Assembly (NCBI RefSeq): GCF_002891535.1
Contig: NZ_PDZR01000001.1
Location: forward strand, 496,001-560,000
From: Methylocella silvestris
GTDB taxonomy: Bacteria > Pseudomonadota > Alphaproteobacteria > Rhizobiales > Beijerinckiaceae
Reading direction: 5' to 3'
DNA length: 64,000 bases
Part shown: piece by piece, positions 19,708-26,236 of the stretch
Numbering within the stretch: position 1 is the first letter of the stretch
Layout of the letters: each line of letters opens with the position of its first letter
The notes under the pieces: model-generated
Told to the model about the DNA's origin: nothing
Databases searched by the model: none
What the model saw: the letters and a program-made list of their open reading frames with translations, nothing else
Program-made: the position numbers and the translations under genes

Positions 19708-19727
19708 TGTGTCGGGTACCCGACACA
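19708..19727. repeat. perfect 20-bp palindrome
   Basis: TGTGTCGGGTACCCGACACA is perfectly self-complementary. It looks like a binding site for a dimeric regulator or a recombination site, but no promoter-proximal gene lies next to it. Confidence 0.8.
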
Positions 19728-19745
19728 GCACTATCGCAAGATGAA

Positions 19746-19759
19746 AAATACGCGTATTT
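19746..19759. repeat. perfect 14-bp palindrome
   Basis: AAATACGCGTATTT is fully palindromic and lies 18 bp after the 20-bp palindrome. It could be a second operator half of the same element; function unknown. Confidence 0.7.
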
Positions 19760-19860
19760 ATCAATCGACCAGAAGGGATATCTGGGGAGCGTAGCGTCCG
19801 AGGCAGATGCGCTCCGGGTGAGCGGGGGGCTCCCGACGTCGGCCCGCAATTGCACGGATG

Positions 19861-19884
19861 GAAGCCAGGCGAAAGCCTGGCTTC
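19861..19884 (-). terminator. terminator-like hairpin, probably for the Crp-family gene
   Basis: A perfect 10-bp stem GAAGCCAGGC/GCCTGGCTTC closes on GAAA. It lies about 87 bases downstream of the Crp-family gene stop on the minus strand. There is no strong T-tract on either side, so this is a likely transcript end structure without certainty. Confidence 0.45.
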
Positions 19885-19970
19885 TTCCGGTCCGGACGTC
19901 GACTCGCATGGCATCGGATCCGGGCGTCATGTATGGCGCGATGGAATACGCGCGGCAAATGGTTGCCCGC

Positions 19971-20702
19971 TTACGGCTTCCATCCGATCAGGCGATGGAA
20001 ATGCGCGTTGATCGCGCCATAGCATTCGCAGCCGTTTTCGCTCAGCGCGCCACCATCGACGATGTGAATTCGGCCACGGCGATAGGTGATAAAGCCGGCC
20101 TCCTGCAGCGAGCGGGCGATAAGCGTGACGCTGCTGCGTTGCACCGCGAGCACCTGGGACAGGAATTCCTGCGTCAAAGGCAGATCGTCGCTCTGGATCA
20201 GGTCACGCACTTGCAGGAGCCATCGGCTGAGGCGCTCCTCCAGCGTATGCGCGGCGTTGCAGGCCCCCACCTGCTGGATTTGCGCCACCGTGCTTTGCTC
20301 ATATTTGGCGATCAAAGGGCGCATCGTTTCGCTTGTCTCGACGAGGCGCTTCAACGCCGTCGTTTCGCCGACAATGCCGCGGCCCGAAACCTGCCCGATC
20401 GCCTGATTAATGGCGGTGGGGCCATTCGTTAACGCCCCGGCGCCGATCACGCTGTTTCTGCCAAACATGCCGGCTTCGATGAACTGGCCGGTGCTGAGCC
20501 CAACGACGATCGAAACGACGCCGCTCTCGGGGAAATAAATGCGGCTGATCTGATCCTCTGCGCTGAACAGGATGGCGCCTTGAGCCAATTCCATCGGCCG
20601 CAGATGCGGCGCCAAGAGCGCGCGGTCGCTCTCAGATAGCGACGACAGAAAGTGATTCGGCGAATCCGAAAATGCTGACAAAGAGCGCTCTCCGCAAAGC
20701 AT
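19971..20702 (-). CDS. Crp/Fnr-family transcriptional regulator
   Basis: From ATG 20702 the protein has 243 residues. An N-terminal cyclic-nucleotide-binding-like domain includes LRPMELAQGAILFSAEDQISRIYFPESGVVSIV. A C-terminal winged-helix HTH includes LPLTQEFLSQVLAVQRSSVTLIARSLQEAGFITYRRGRIHI. It lacks the N-terminal cysteine cluster of Fnr, so it is not an oxygen-sensing FeS regulator of that type. The frame is open up to 20858, but the extra 52 residues are not family-like. The ligand is unknown. It resembles the many rhizobial Crp-like proteins that control stress genes. Confidence 0.82.
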   Translation of the reverse strand: MLCGERSLSAFSDSPNHFLSSLSESDRALLAPHLRPMELAQGAILFSAEDQISRIYFPESGVVSIVVGLSTGQFIEAGMFGRNSVIGAGALTNGPTAINQAIGQVSGRGIVGETTALKRLVETSETMRPLIAKYEQSTVAQIQQVGACNAAHTLEERLSRWLLQVRDLIQSDDLPLTQEFLSQVLAVQRSSVTLIARSLQEAGFITYRRGRIHIVDGGALSENGCECYGAINAHFHRLIGWKP

Positions 20703-21199
20703 GGCGGGGAGCGCGAAAGTGTCTCTCAGCCGTCGGCTTCCTGTGTCCAGCTGCCGACGATCATTCGAAGATAGCACCAAAGGAGCATAAGCCCTATCTG
20801 ATGGTTTTTGGCCTGTCGGTCGGCTAGCCGACAGAGCGGCCCAGACCAAGCCTTGCATGCGGCAGATTGCCGAGCGGCTTTGGCTGAGAAGTCTCGCGAA
20901 GAGGCTTCAGCCCTGTTGACGGAGACTCTCGCCGGGGCGTCGCTGCGCTTGCGCTCAATGAGCAGAGGAAAAAACTCGAGCCGAGCGGCGCGCTCCCGTG
21001 ATCGCCAACGTGCTCAAAGCGGGCTGAAATGCATGAGGCTGGAATTATCCGGCGTCGACCGAGGAGACGATCGCGCGCCGGACAGGCTGTTCATTGCTTC
21101 CGCGCGCCAAGGCGCGCCGCGCGCTACCTCGCGGGGAAACCGGAAGCGTCGCGAATAGACCGCAGGACTAATCGTGGAAGGCCGATTAGGCGGCGCGAG
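20703..21199. other. gene-free region upstream of the Crp-family gene
   Basis: This ~500-base stretch lies between the Crp-family gene and the dispersed repeat. Short open frames on both strands are not recognisable and lack good ribosome-binding sites. Nothing specific can be assigned. Confidence 0.4.
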
Positions 21200-21308
21200 C
21201 ATGTCCCGTTCAGATGGAAACATCCAGACGATAAGGACATGCTCCAACTTATTGATATGGAGCGATTTCTTGTCGATCACATGTTTCCATGTGATCGGAA
21301 AGCGCTCT
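21200..21308 (+). repeat. dispersed ~108-bp intergenic repeat, copy 1
   Basis: This 109-bp block is nearly identical to the reverse complement of 53271-53378, with about ten substitutions and one indel. Its end contains a perfect hairpin GATCACATG-tttc-CATGTGATC followed by GGAAAGCGCTCT. The last bases supply the stop codon of the small gene at 21307-21498. It looks like a REP/RPE-type palindromic element scattered in intergenic regions. Confidence 0.85.
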
Positions 21309-21498
21309 AATGCGTCAGGGTTTCGCGATGTTTCAAGAGTTCGGCAAGCAGCGCCTCCTGCTCGGCGATTCTCTCCGCCGCACGATCCTCGTCGGCCGCG
21401 CCGGAAAACGCCGCCGCCTGCTCGGTGAGCACGCGGATATTCTCCCTTATGTCGGCGATGCGTTGGTCAATCTCAGCGAGGGTGGCGACGATTTCCAT
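21307..21498 (-). CDS. small coiled-coil hypothetical protein
   Basis: The 63-residue acidic protein (MEIVATLAEIDQRIADIREN, later GAADEDRAAERIAEQEALL) is one long predicted helix with heptad-like spacing. It resembles small conserved Rhizobiales proteins of unknown function. ATG 21498 is preferred over an upstream in-frame start at 21537 because AAGG lies 7 bases upstream. The stop codon falls inside the edge of the dispersed repeat, so the C-terminus may have been reset by insertion of that repeat. Confidence 0.62.
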   Translation of the reverse strand: MEIVATLAEIDQRIADIRENIRVLTEQAAAFSGAADEDRAAERIAEQEALLAELLKHRETLTH

Positions 21499-21645
21499 GG
21501 TTGTACCTTGCTCAATTTTTGAGGCGGCCGGCAACACGGCGCGCCCTCATATAGCGCGACGGACCATGAATGCCCACCGTCCCCCGCTCGCGCAAGCAGG
21601 GGAAGACCAATTTCAATCGTCTGATTCCATCGCCCGCGCCGTGGA

Positions 21646-21674
21646 ACATGGCGGAGCGTTCCGTTCCGCCATGT
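21646..21674 (-). terminator. hairpin downstream of hupE, end of the hydrogenase operon
   Basis: A 10-bp stem ACATGGCGGA/TCCGCCATGT with a 9-base loop begins 18 bases beyond the hupE stop on the minus strand. The following tract has few Ts. Its position makes it the likely transcript end for the long hydrogenase operon. Confidence 0.55.
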
Positions 21675-21691
21675 GGCGCAGTTTGCAGGGC

Positions 21692-22291
21692 TCAGAGATA
21701 GCCGGTCAGGAGGCCGACTCCGGCCAGCGCCATCAGGCCGCCGCTGGCCCGAAAGGCGAGGCGGGATGTTTGCGCGCCGATCCGGCCGACGCCGAGCCCG
21801 ATGCCGATGCCGGCGACATGAAGCAACGCCGTGGCCAGCATGAAGCCCAGCGCATAGTCGAGCCCGGATGCGTCAGCGGGCATTTCCGCGCCATGGGCGT
21901 GGCCGTGAAAAATTGCGAAAAAGCCGACAAGCGCCATCGCGGCGACGGTCGGCAAGCTCCATTGCAGGGCGACGGCAAGCCCCAGCACGATGACGGAGGC
22001 GGCGATGCCGATTTCGACGAAGGGCAACGCCACTCCGGCGAGGCCGAGCGCGCCGCCCACGCCCATCATCAGAACGAAGGCGGCAGGCGTCAGCCAAAGC
22101 GCGCGTCCGCCGAGATAGGCCGCGAACATGCCCACGGCGACCATCGCAAGGACATGGTCGAGGCCGCCGATCGGATGGGCGAACCCATGCATGAAGCCGT
22201 GCGTGTCGCCGATTCCGACATGGGCGTCTGCGCTGATTGGAAGTCCGGCGACGGCGAGCGCCAGAAGCGTCAATCTGAGAGTCGATTTCAT
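21692..22291 (-). CDS. hupE: HupE/UreJ-type nickel transporter
   Basis: The 199-residue integral membrane protein has a cleavable signal (MKSTLRLTLLALAVAGLPISADA). Immediately after it comes the HupE nickel motif HVGIGDTHGFMHGFAHPIGGLDH, then about six helices and a second His cluster, FAIFHGHAHGAEMP. HupE takes up nickel for the hydrogenase active site. The ATG at 22291 has GGAGGACAGGACAC in front; an open extension to 22351 is unlikely. It is the last gene of the hydrogenase island and follows hypB. Confidence 0.93.
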   Translation of the reverse strand: MKSTLRLTLLALAVAGLPISADAHVGIGDTHGFMHGFAHPIGGLDHVLAMVAVGMFAAYLGGRALWLTPAAFVLMMGVGGALGLAGVALPFVEIGIAASVIVLGLAVALQWSLPTVAAMALVGFFAIFHGHAHGAEMPADASGLDYALGFMLATALLHVAGIGIGLGVGRIGAQTSRLAFRASGGLMALAGVGLLTGYL

Positions 22292-22347
22292 GTGTCCTGT
22301 CCTCCAAAAATCCTGACGCCCGACCGGGAGCCGGGCTCCGCGAGCAT

Positions 22348-23307
22348 TCAAAGCCGAGACTGAAGCATGCGATGATCGAGCCAGTCGTACCAGTCGTCCA
22401 TTCCTTCGCCGGTCCTGGCCGAAACGCGCAGCGCCAGAATGGCCGGATTGACCTTCATCGCATTGCCGATCGCCGCGCCGACGTCGAAATCGACATGAGG
22501 CAGGAGATCGACCTTGTTGACGATCATGATCTCGGCAGCTTTGAACATATGCGGATATTTCAGCGGCTTGTCGTCGCCTTCGGTGACCGAGAGGATCACC
22601 ACCTTGGCGCTTTCGCCAAGATCGAACAGCGCCGGGCAGACAAGATTGCCGACATTCTCGATCATCACCATCGAGCCGAAGGGCGGCTTCAGTTCGGCGA
22701 GACCCTTTTCAACCATGTCGGCTTCGAGGTGGCAGCCGGCGCCGGTGTTAATCTGAACGGCGGCGGCGCCCGCCGCGCGGATGCGCTCGCCGTCTCTCGA
22801 GGTCGCCTGATCGCCCTCGATGACCGAGATCGGAATCTTGTTTTTGAGGTCGCGGATGGTGCGCTCCAAGAGCGTCGTCTTGCCCGCGCCCGGCGAGGAG
22901 ACAAGGTTTAGCGCCAGAATTTCGCGGCCCAGAAACCAGCCCCGATTTTTGGCGGCGAGCGCATCGTTCTTGGCGAGGATCTGTGCTTCGAGTTCGATCA
23001 CCGAAGAGCGGGCATGGCCGTCGTCATGGTCATGACGGTGATCATGTTGATGATCGTGGTCGCCATGCTCATGATCGTGCAGGTGATCGTGATCGTGCAG
23101 GTGATCATGATCGTGATGGCGCGCATGGACATGGTCGGCGCCATGGTCGTGTGGATGCGCATGAGGAGGGCTATGCTCATGCTGGCGCGCTGAGCCATCG
23201 TCTTGCGTGTGCGAACGGACATGGCCGTCCAATGTCGTTTCCGCCCCGGTCTCGAGATTGAGGATCGTCGCTTGCGTCTTCGCGCCGCAGCCGCAGGTTC
23301 CGCACAT
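22348..23307 (-). CDS. hypB: hydrogenase nickel-insertion GTPase HypB
   Basis: The 319-residue protein begins with the nickel-binding motif MCGTCGCG. A very His-rich stretch follows at residues ~43-98 (about 25 His, nickel storage type). The GTPase domain has SSPGAGKTTLLE (P-loop), VIEGDQATSRD, GNLVCPALFDLGE and NKVDLLPHV. HypB delivers nickel with HypA to the large subunit of [NiFe] hydrogenase. ATG 23307 overlaps the hypA stop (TGATG). The His-rich part is encoded by internal short DNA repeats near 23060-23120. Confidence 0.96.
   Translation of the reverse strand: MCGTCGCGAKTQATILNLETGAETTLDGHVRSHTQDDGSARQHEHSPPHAHPHDHGADHVHARHHDHDHLHDHDHLHDHEHGDHDHQHDHRHDHDDGHARSSVIELEAQILAKNDALAAKNRGWFLGREILALNLVSSPGAGKTTLLERTIRDLKNKIPISVIEGDQATSRDGERIRAAGAAAVQINTGAGCHLEADMVEKGLAELKPPFGSMVMIENVGNLVCPALFDLGESAKVVILSVTEGDDKPLKYPHMFKAAEIMIVNKVDLLPHVDFDVGAAIGNAMKVNPAILALRVSARTGEGMDDWYDWLDHRMLQSRL
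23060..23125 (-). repeat. internal DNA repeats coding the HypB His-rich stretch
   Basis: Units close to gtgatcatgatcgtgcagg recur head-to-tail and encode HDHDHL/HDHDHLHDHEH. Such degenerate histidine codon repeats can expand or contract by slippage, changing HypB nickel storage without breaking the frame. Confidence 0.6.
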
Positions 23308-23645
23308 CAGGCCGCCTCCTCGATTTCCATGTTTCTTATCTTCAACTCCTCGCCGGCAAGCCGCTCGATCGAGCGCGAGCCGCAGCCGCAGGCCTCGAAA
23401 AGCGTCCTTGTTTCGAAGGCTTCGCCGCACGATCGGCAGCGGCCGCGGCCTTCGATGCTGTTGATGTCGAGTTTCGCGCCGTCGAGCAGCGTTCCCCTCG
23501 CGACGATGTCGAAGCAGAACAGGATCGCCTCGGGCGTGACGCCAGAAAGGCGGCCGACGTCCAGCGTGACGCGCGTGACGCGGCGGCCCTTCGCCGCCTC
23601 TTCGACGATCGAGACGATGTTGCGGGTGATGCCGAGTTCATGCAT
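23307..23645 (-). CDS. hypA: hydrogenase nickel metallochaperone HypA
   Basis: The 112-residue protein starts with the nickel-binding MHELGITRNIV. Its zinc site is made of two Cys pairs, CRSCGEAFE and ACGCGS. It partners HypB in nickel insertion. It overlaps hypB by one base and lies 19 bases after hypE. The second Cys pair is C-x-C rather than C-x2-C, a minor variation. Confidence 0.94.
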   Translation of the reverse strand: MHELGITRNIVSIVEEAAKGRRVTRVTLDVGRLSGVTPEAILFCFDIVARGTLLDGAKLDINSIEGRGRCRSCGEAFETRTLFEACGCGSRSIERLAGEELKIRNMEIEEAA

Positions 23646-23664
23646 GGGCGTTTCCCTGAGCCCC

Positions 23665-24732
23665 TCAACAGATTCGCGGCAGCTGTTCGCCGACCAGCAT
23701 GTCGACGATGCGCCGCCCGCCGAACACGGTCTGCATGGTCACGCGCCCCGGCTCGCCGCAGCCGGCATAGCCGATCAGCGCGGAGCCCTCGCCGAGCGGA
23801 TGCGCGCCGAGCGCAGCCAGCGCCGCGGCGATCTCGTCTCGCGGCACGGCGATGACGATCTTGCCCTCATTGGCGAGATAGAGCGGGTCGAGGCCAAGGA
23901 TTTCGCAGAAACCGCGCACCTCCTCGCGCAGCGGCGTCAGCGCTTCCTCGATCTCGATCGAGACGCCGGAGGCGTCGGCGATTTCATTGAGCACCGTGGC
24001 GAGGCCGCCGCGCGTCGCGTCGCGGATGCAGCGCGCGCCCGGCGCGGCGCGCAGCAGCGCCGCGATCAAGCCGTGCAGCGCGGCGCAGTCGCTTTCGATC
24101 GCTGTCTCCAGCGCGAGGTCGCCGCGCGCGCAGAGGATGGCGGCGCCATGGTCGCCGAGCAGGCCATTGACCAATATTCCGTCGCCGGGCCTCACCCGAT
24201 CGACGCCAAGGTCGACGCCGGGCGCGATCACGCCAATGCCGGTCGTGGTGATGAAGATCTTGTCGCAGGCGCCGCGCTGCACCACCTTGGTGTCGCCGGT
24301 GACGATGGCGACGCCCGCCTCACGCGCCGCATACGCCATGGATTGCGCGATGCGACGCAGCAGCTCCACCTCAGTGCCTTCCTCGATGACCACGGCGCAG
24401 GAGAGATAGAGAGGCTTCGCGCCGCCGACGGCAAGATCGTTGATCGTGCCGCAGACCGCGAGCTTGCCGATGTCGCCGCCCGGGAAGAACAGCGGATCGA
24501 CGACAAAACTGTCGGTGGTGAAAGCCAGCCGGTCGCCATGCGCGGCGAGGCCCGCAAGGTCGAACCGCGCCTGATCTTCAAGAGTTTGCGGCGCCGCATT
24601 GGCGAAGGCGCTGATGAAGACGTCGTCGATCAGATCCTTCATCGCCTTGCCGCCGCCGCCGTGCGCGAGCGTCACCATCGGCACGAAAACGCGCCCCAGC
24701 GCGCGCGGCGGCGGGATGGGATGCATGTTCAT
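23665..24732 (-). CDS. hypE: carbamoyl-dehydratase HypE
   Basis: The 355-residue protein is the PurM/ThiL-like enzyme that dehydrates its own thiocarbamoylated C-terminal Cys to thiocyanate for the cyanide ligands of the [NiFe] site. It ends in PRIC, the required C-terminal Cys. It has LAHGGGGKAMKDLI, TDSFVVDPLFFPGGDIGKLA, VTGDTKVV and ATRGGLATVLNE motifs. Its ATG at 24732 overlaps the hypD stop as ATGA. Confidence 0.96.
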   Translation of the reverse strand: MNMHPIPPPRALGRVFVPMVTLAHGGGGKAMKDLIDDVFISAFANAAPQTLEDQARFDLAGLAAHGDRLAFTTDSFVVDPLFFPGGDIGKLAVCGTINDLAVGGAKPLYLSCAVVIEEGTEVELLRRIAQSMAYAAREAGVAIVTGDTKVVQRGACDKIFITTTGIGVIAPGVDLGVDRVRPGDGILVNGLLGDHGAAILCARGDLALETAIESDCAALHGLIAALLRAAPGARCIRDATRGGLATVLNEIADASGVSIEIEEALTPLREEVRGFCEILGLDPLYLANEGKIVIAVPRDEIAAALAALGAHPLGEGSALIGYAGCGEPGRVTMQTVFGGRRIVDMLVGEQLPRIC

Positions 24733-25886
24733 GATGCTGTGGCCAGTCGCTGCGTTGCCTCATTGGACGCATGGCGCCTGACGCCGCCATATTGGTAATA
24801 GGCGGCGCATGCGCCCTCGGACGACACCATCAGCGCGCCAAGCGGCGTCTCCGGCGTGCAGGCGGCGCCGAAGACCCTGCACTGCCATGGCTTGATGACG
24901 CCCTTCAGCACATCGCCGCATTGGCACGATTTGGGATCGGCGATCTTGACATTGGGAATGGCGAATTTCCGCTCGGCGTCGAAACGGGCATATTCGTCGC
25001 GCATTTTCACGCCGGAATGATCGATGGAGCCGAGGCCGCGCCATTCGAAGAATTCGCGCAGCTCGTAGACTTTGCCGACGGCGTTCAGCGCCGCCGCATT
25101 GCCCGCCGCGGGAGCGACGCGCGCATATTGATTCTCGATCTCGGCGCGGCCCTCCTTGATCTGCTTCAGCACCATCCAGATCGATTGCAGCACGTCGAGC
25201 GGCTCGAAGCCGGCGATCACCATCGGCCGCTTGTAGACGTCGGCGATGAATTGATAGGGCGCGGCGCCGATCACCATCGAGACGTGGCCGGGTCCGAGGA
25301 AGCCGTCGAGGTTGAGCTCGGGGCTATCGAGAATCGCCTTCATCGTCGGCACGATCGTGATGTGGTTGCAGAACACCGAAAAATTCTCGACGCCGTCGGC
25401 TTCCGCCTGCAACACCGTCAGCGCGGTGGACGGCATGGTGGTCTCGAAGCCGAGGCCGAAGAAGACCACTTCACGTCCAGGGTTTTTGCGGGCGAGGGCG
25501 AGCGCGTCCAGCGGCGAATACACCATGCGCACATCGGCGCCTCCCGCCTTGGCCTGTTGCAGGCTTTTCTTCGAGCCGGGCACGCGCATGGCGTCGCCGA
25601 AAGTGGCGAAGATGACCTCGGACCGCTCGGCGATGGACACGCAGTCGTCGACGCGGCCCATCGGCAGGACGCAGACGGGGCAGCCCGGCCCATGCACCAG
25701 TTCGATGGCGCCGGGCAGCATGCCTTCGAGCCCATAGCGGAAGATCGAATGAGTATGTCCGCCACAGACTTCCATAATGTTGATCGGCCGTGTTTTGGCG
25801 ATCTCTATCGTGGCGGCGAGCCTGTCGATTTCCAGGATTAAAGTCGCCGCTTTCTCGCGGTCGCGGAATTCGTCGGCGTATTTCAT
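24729..25886 (-). CDS. hypD: Fe(CN)2CO assembly scaffold HypD
   Basis: The 385-residue iron-sulfur protein holds the iron while cyanide and carbon monoxide are attached. It shows MEVCGGHTHSIFRYGLE, LVHGPGCPVCVLPMG and GFETTMP. The C-terminal FeS cysteines lie in DPKSCQCGDVLKG and CRVFGAACTPETPLGALMVSSEGACAAYYQYG. Length is usual. It sits between hypC and hypE, as in most hyp operons. Confidence 0.96.
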   Translation of the reverse strand: MKYADEFRDREKAATLILEIDRLAATIEIAKTRPINIMEVCGGHTHSIFRYGLEGMLPGAIELVHGPGCPVCVLPMGRVDDCVSIAERSEVIFATFGDAMRVPGSKKSLQQAKAGGADVRMVYSPLDALALARKNPGREVVFFGLGFETTMPSTALTVLQAEADGVENFSVFCNHITIVPTMKAILDSPELNLDGFLGPGHVSMVIGAAPYQFIADVYKRPMVIAGFEPLDVLQSIWMVLKQIKEGRAEIENQYARVAPAAGNAAALNAVGKVYELREFFEWRGLGSIDHSGVKMRDEYARFDAERKFAIPNVKIADPKSCQCGDVLKGVIKPWQCRVFGAACTPETPLGALMVSSEGACAAYYQYGGVRRHASNEATQRLATAS

Positions 25887-25951
25887 TGCGCTGGTCCCTT
25901 CTGCGCGGCGAAGCCGCGCGCGGCGGCGAGCAATGTGTTCGCGCGGCTTTG

Positions 25952-26233
25952 CTATTGCGCGGCTGAGAGCCGCATGGCCTCGATCTCGGATTGCGCCTCG
26001 CCAAGCTCGGCGAGGATTTTCAGCGTTTCCGCCGCTTCACGCTCGTCGATGCGGCTCATGGCGAAGCCGACATGCACGAGCACCCAATCGCCGACGCAAT
26101 CATCGATCGAATGGTTGTCGTCGACGATACAGGCGATGTTGATCTGGCGTCTGACGCCGCTGACGTCGACCGTCGCCAGTTTCTTCAAAGGATCGTCGAT
26201 CTTGACGATCCGTCCGGGAATGCCAAGGCACAT
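25952..26233 (-). CDS. hypC: hydrogenase maturation chaperone HypC
   Basis: The 93-residue protein begins MCLGIPGRIVKI, whose Cys2 becomes the N-terminus and binds the iron precursor with HypD. DWVLVHVGFAMSRIDEREA is the usual second motif. It chaperones the large subunit during metal insertion. It lies three bases after the hypF stop and 65 bases before hypD. Confidence 0.95.
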   Translation of the reverse strand: MCLGIPGRIVKIDDPLKKLATVDVSGVRRQINIACIVDDNHSIDDCVGDWVLVHVGFAMSRIDEREAAETLKILAELGEAQSEIEAMRLSAAQ

Positions 26234-26236
26234 GGG

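Larger units (their letters stand above)
19217..19970. other. long gene-free convergent intergenic region rich in dyads
   Basis: About 750 bases between two convergent genes carry no recognised gene, although several frames are open on both strands. Three strong dyads occur: a perfect 20-bp palindrome at 19708-19727, a perfect 14-bp palindrome at 19746-19759, and a hairpin with a GAAA tetraloop at 19861-19884. The stretch 19430-19480 is AT-rich compared with the rest. Confidence 0.5.

Noticed and set aside
19707-20432. 241-codon plus-strand frame starting in the 20-bp palindrome
   Set aside because: Most of it is antisense to the Crp-family gene, and its start has no ribosome-binding site; the part before 19970 has no recognised domain.
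23060-23125. Short direct repeats suggestive of a CRISPR
   Set aside because: They lie inside hypB, have no unique spacers and encode the His-rich stretch.
23203-24798. 531-codon plus-strand frame opposite hypB/hypA/hypE
   Set aside because: Antisense to three certain hyp genes in a GC-rich genome; composition is typical of a shadow frame.
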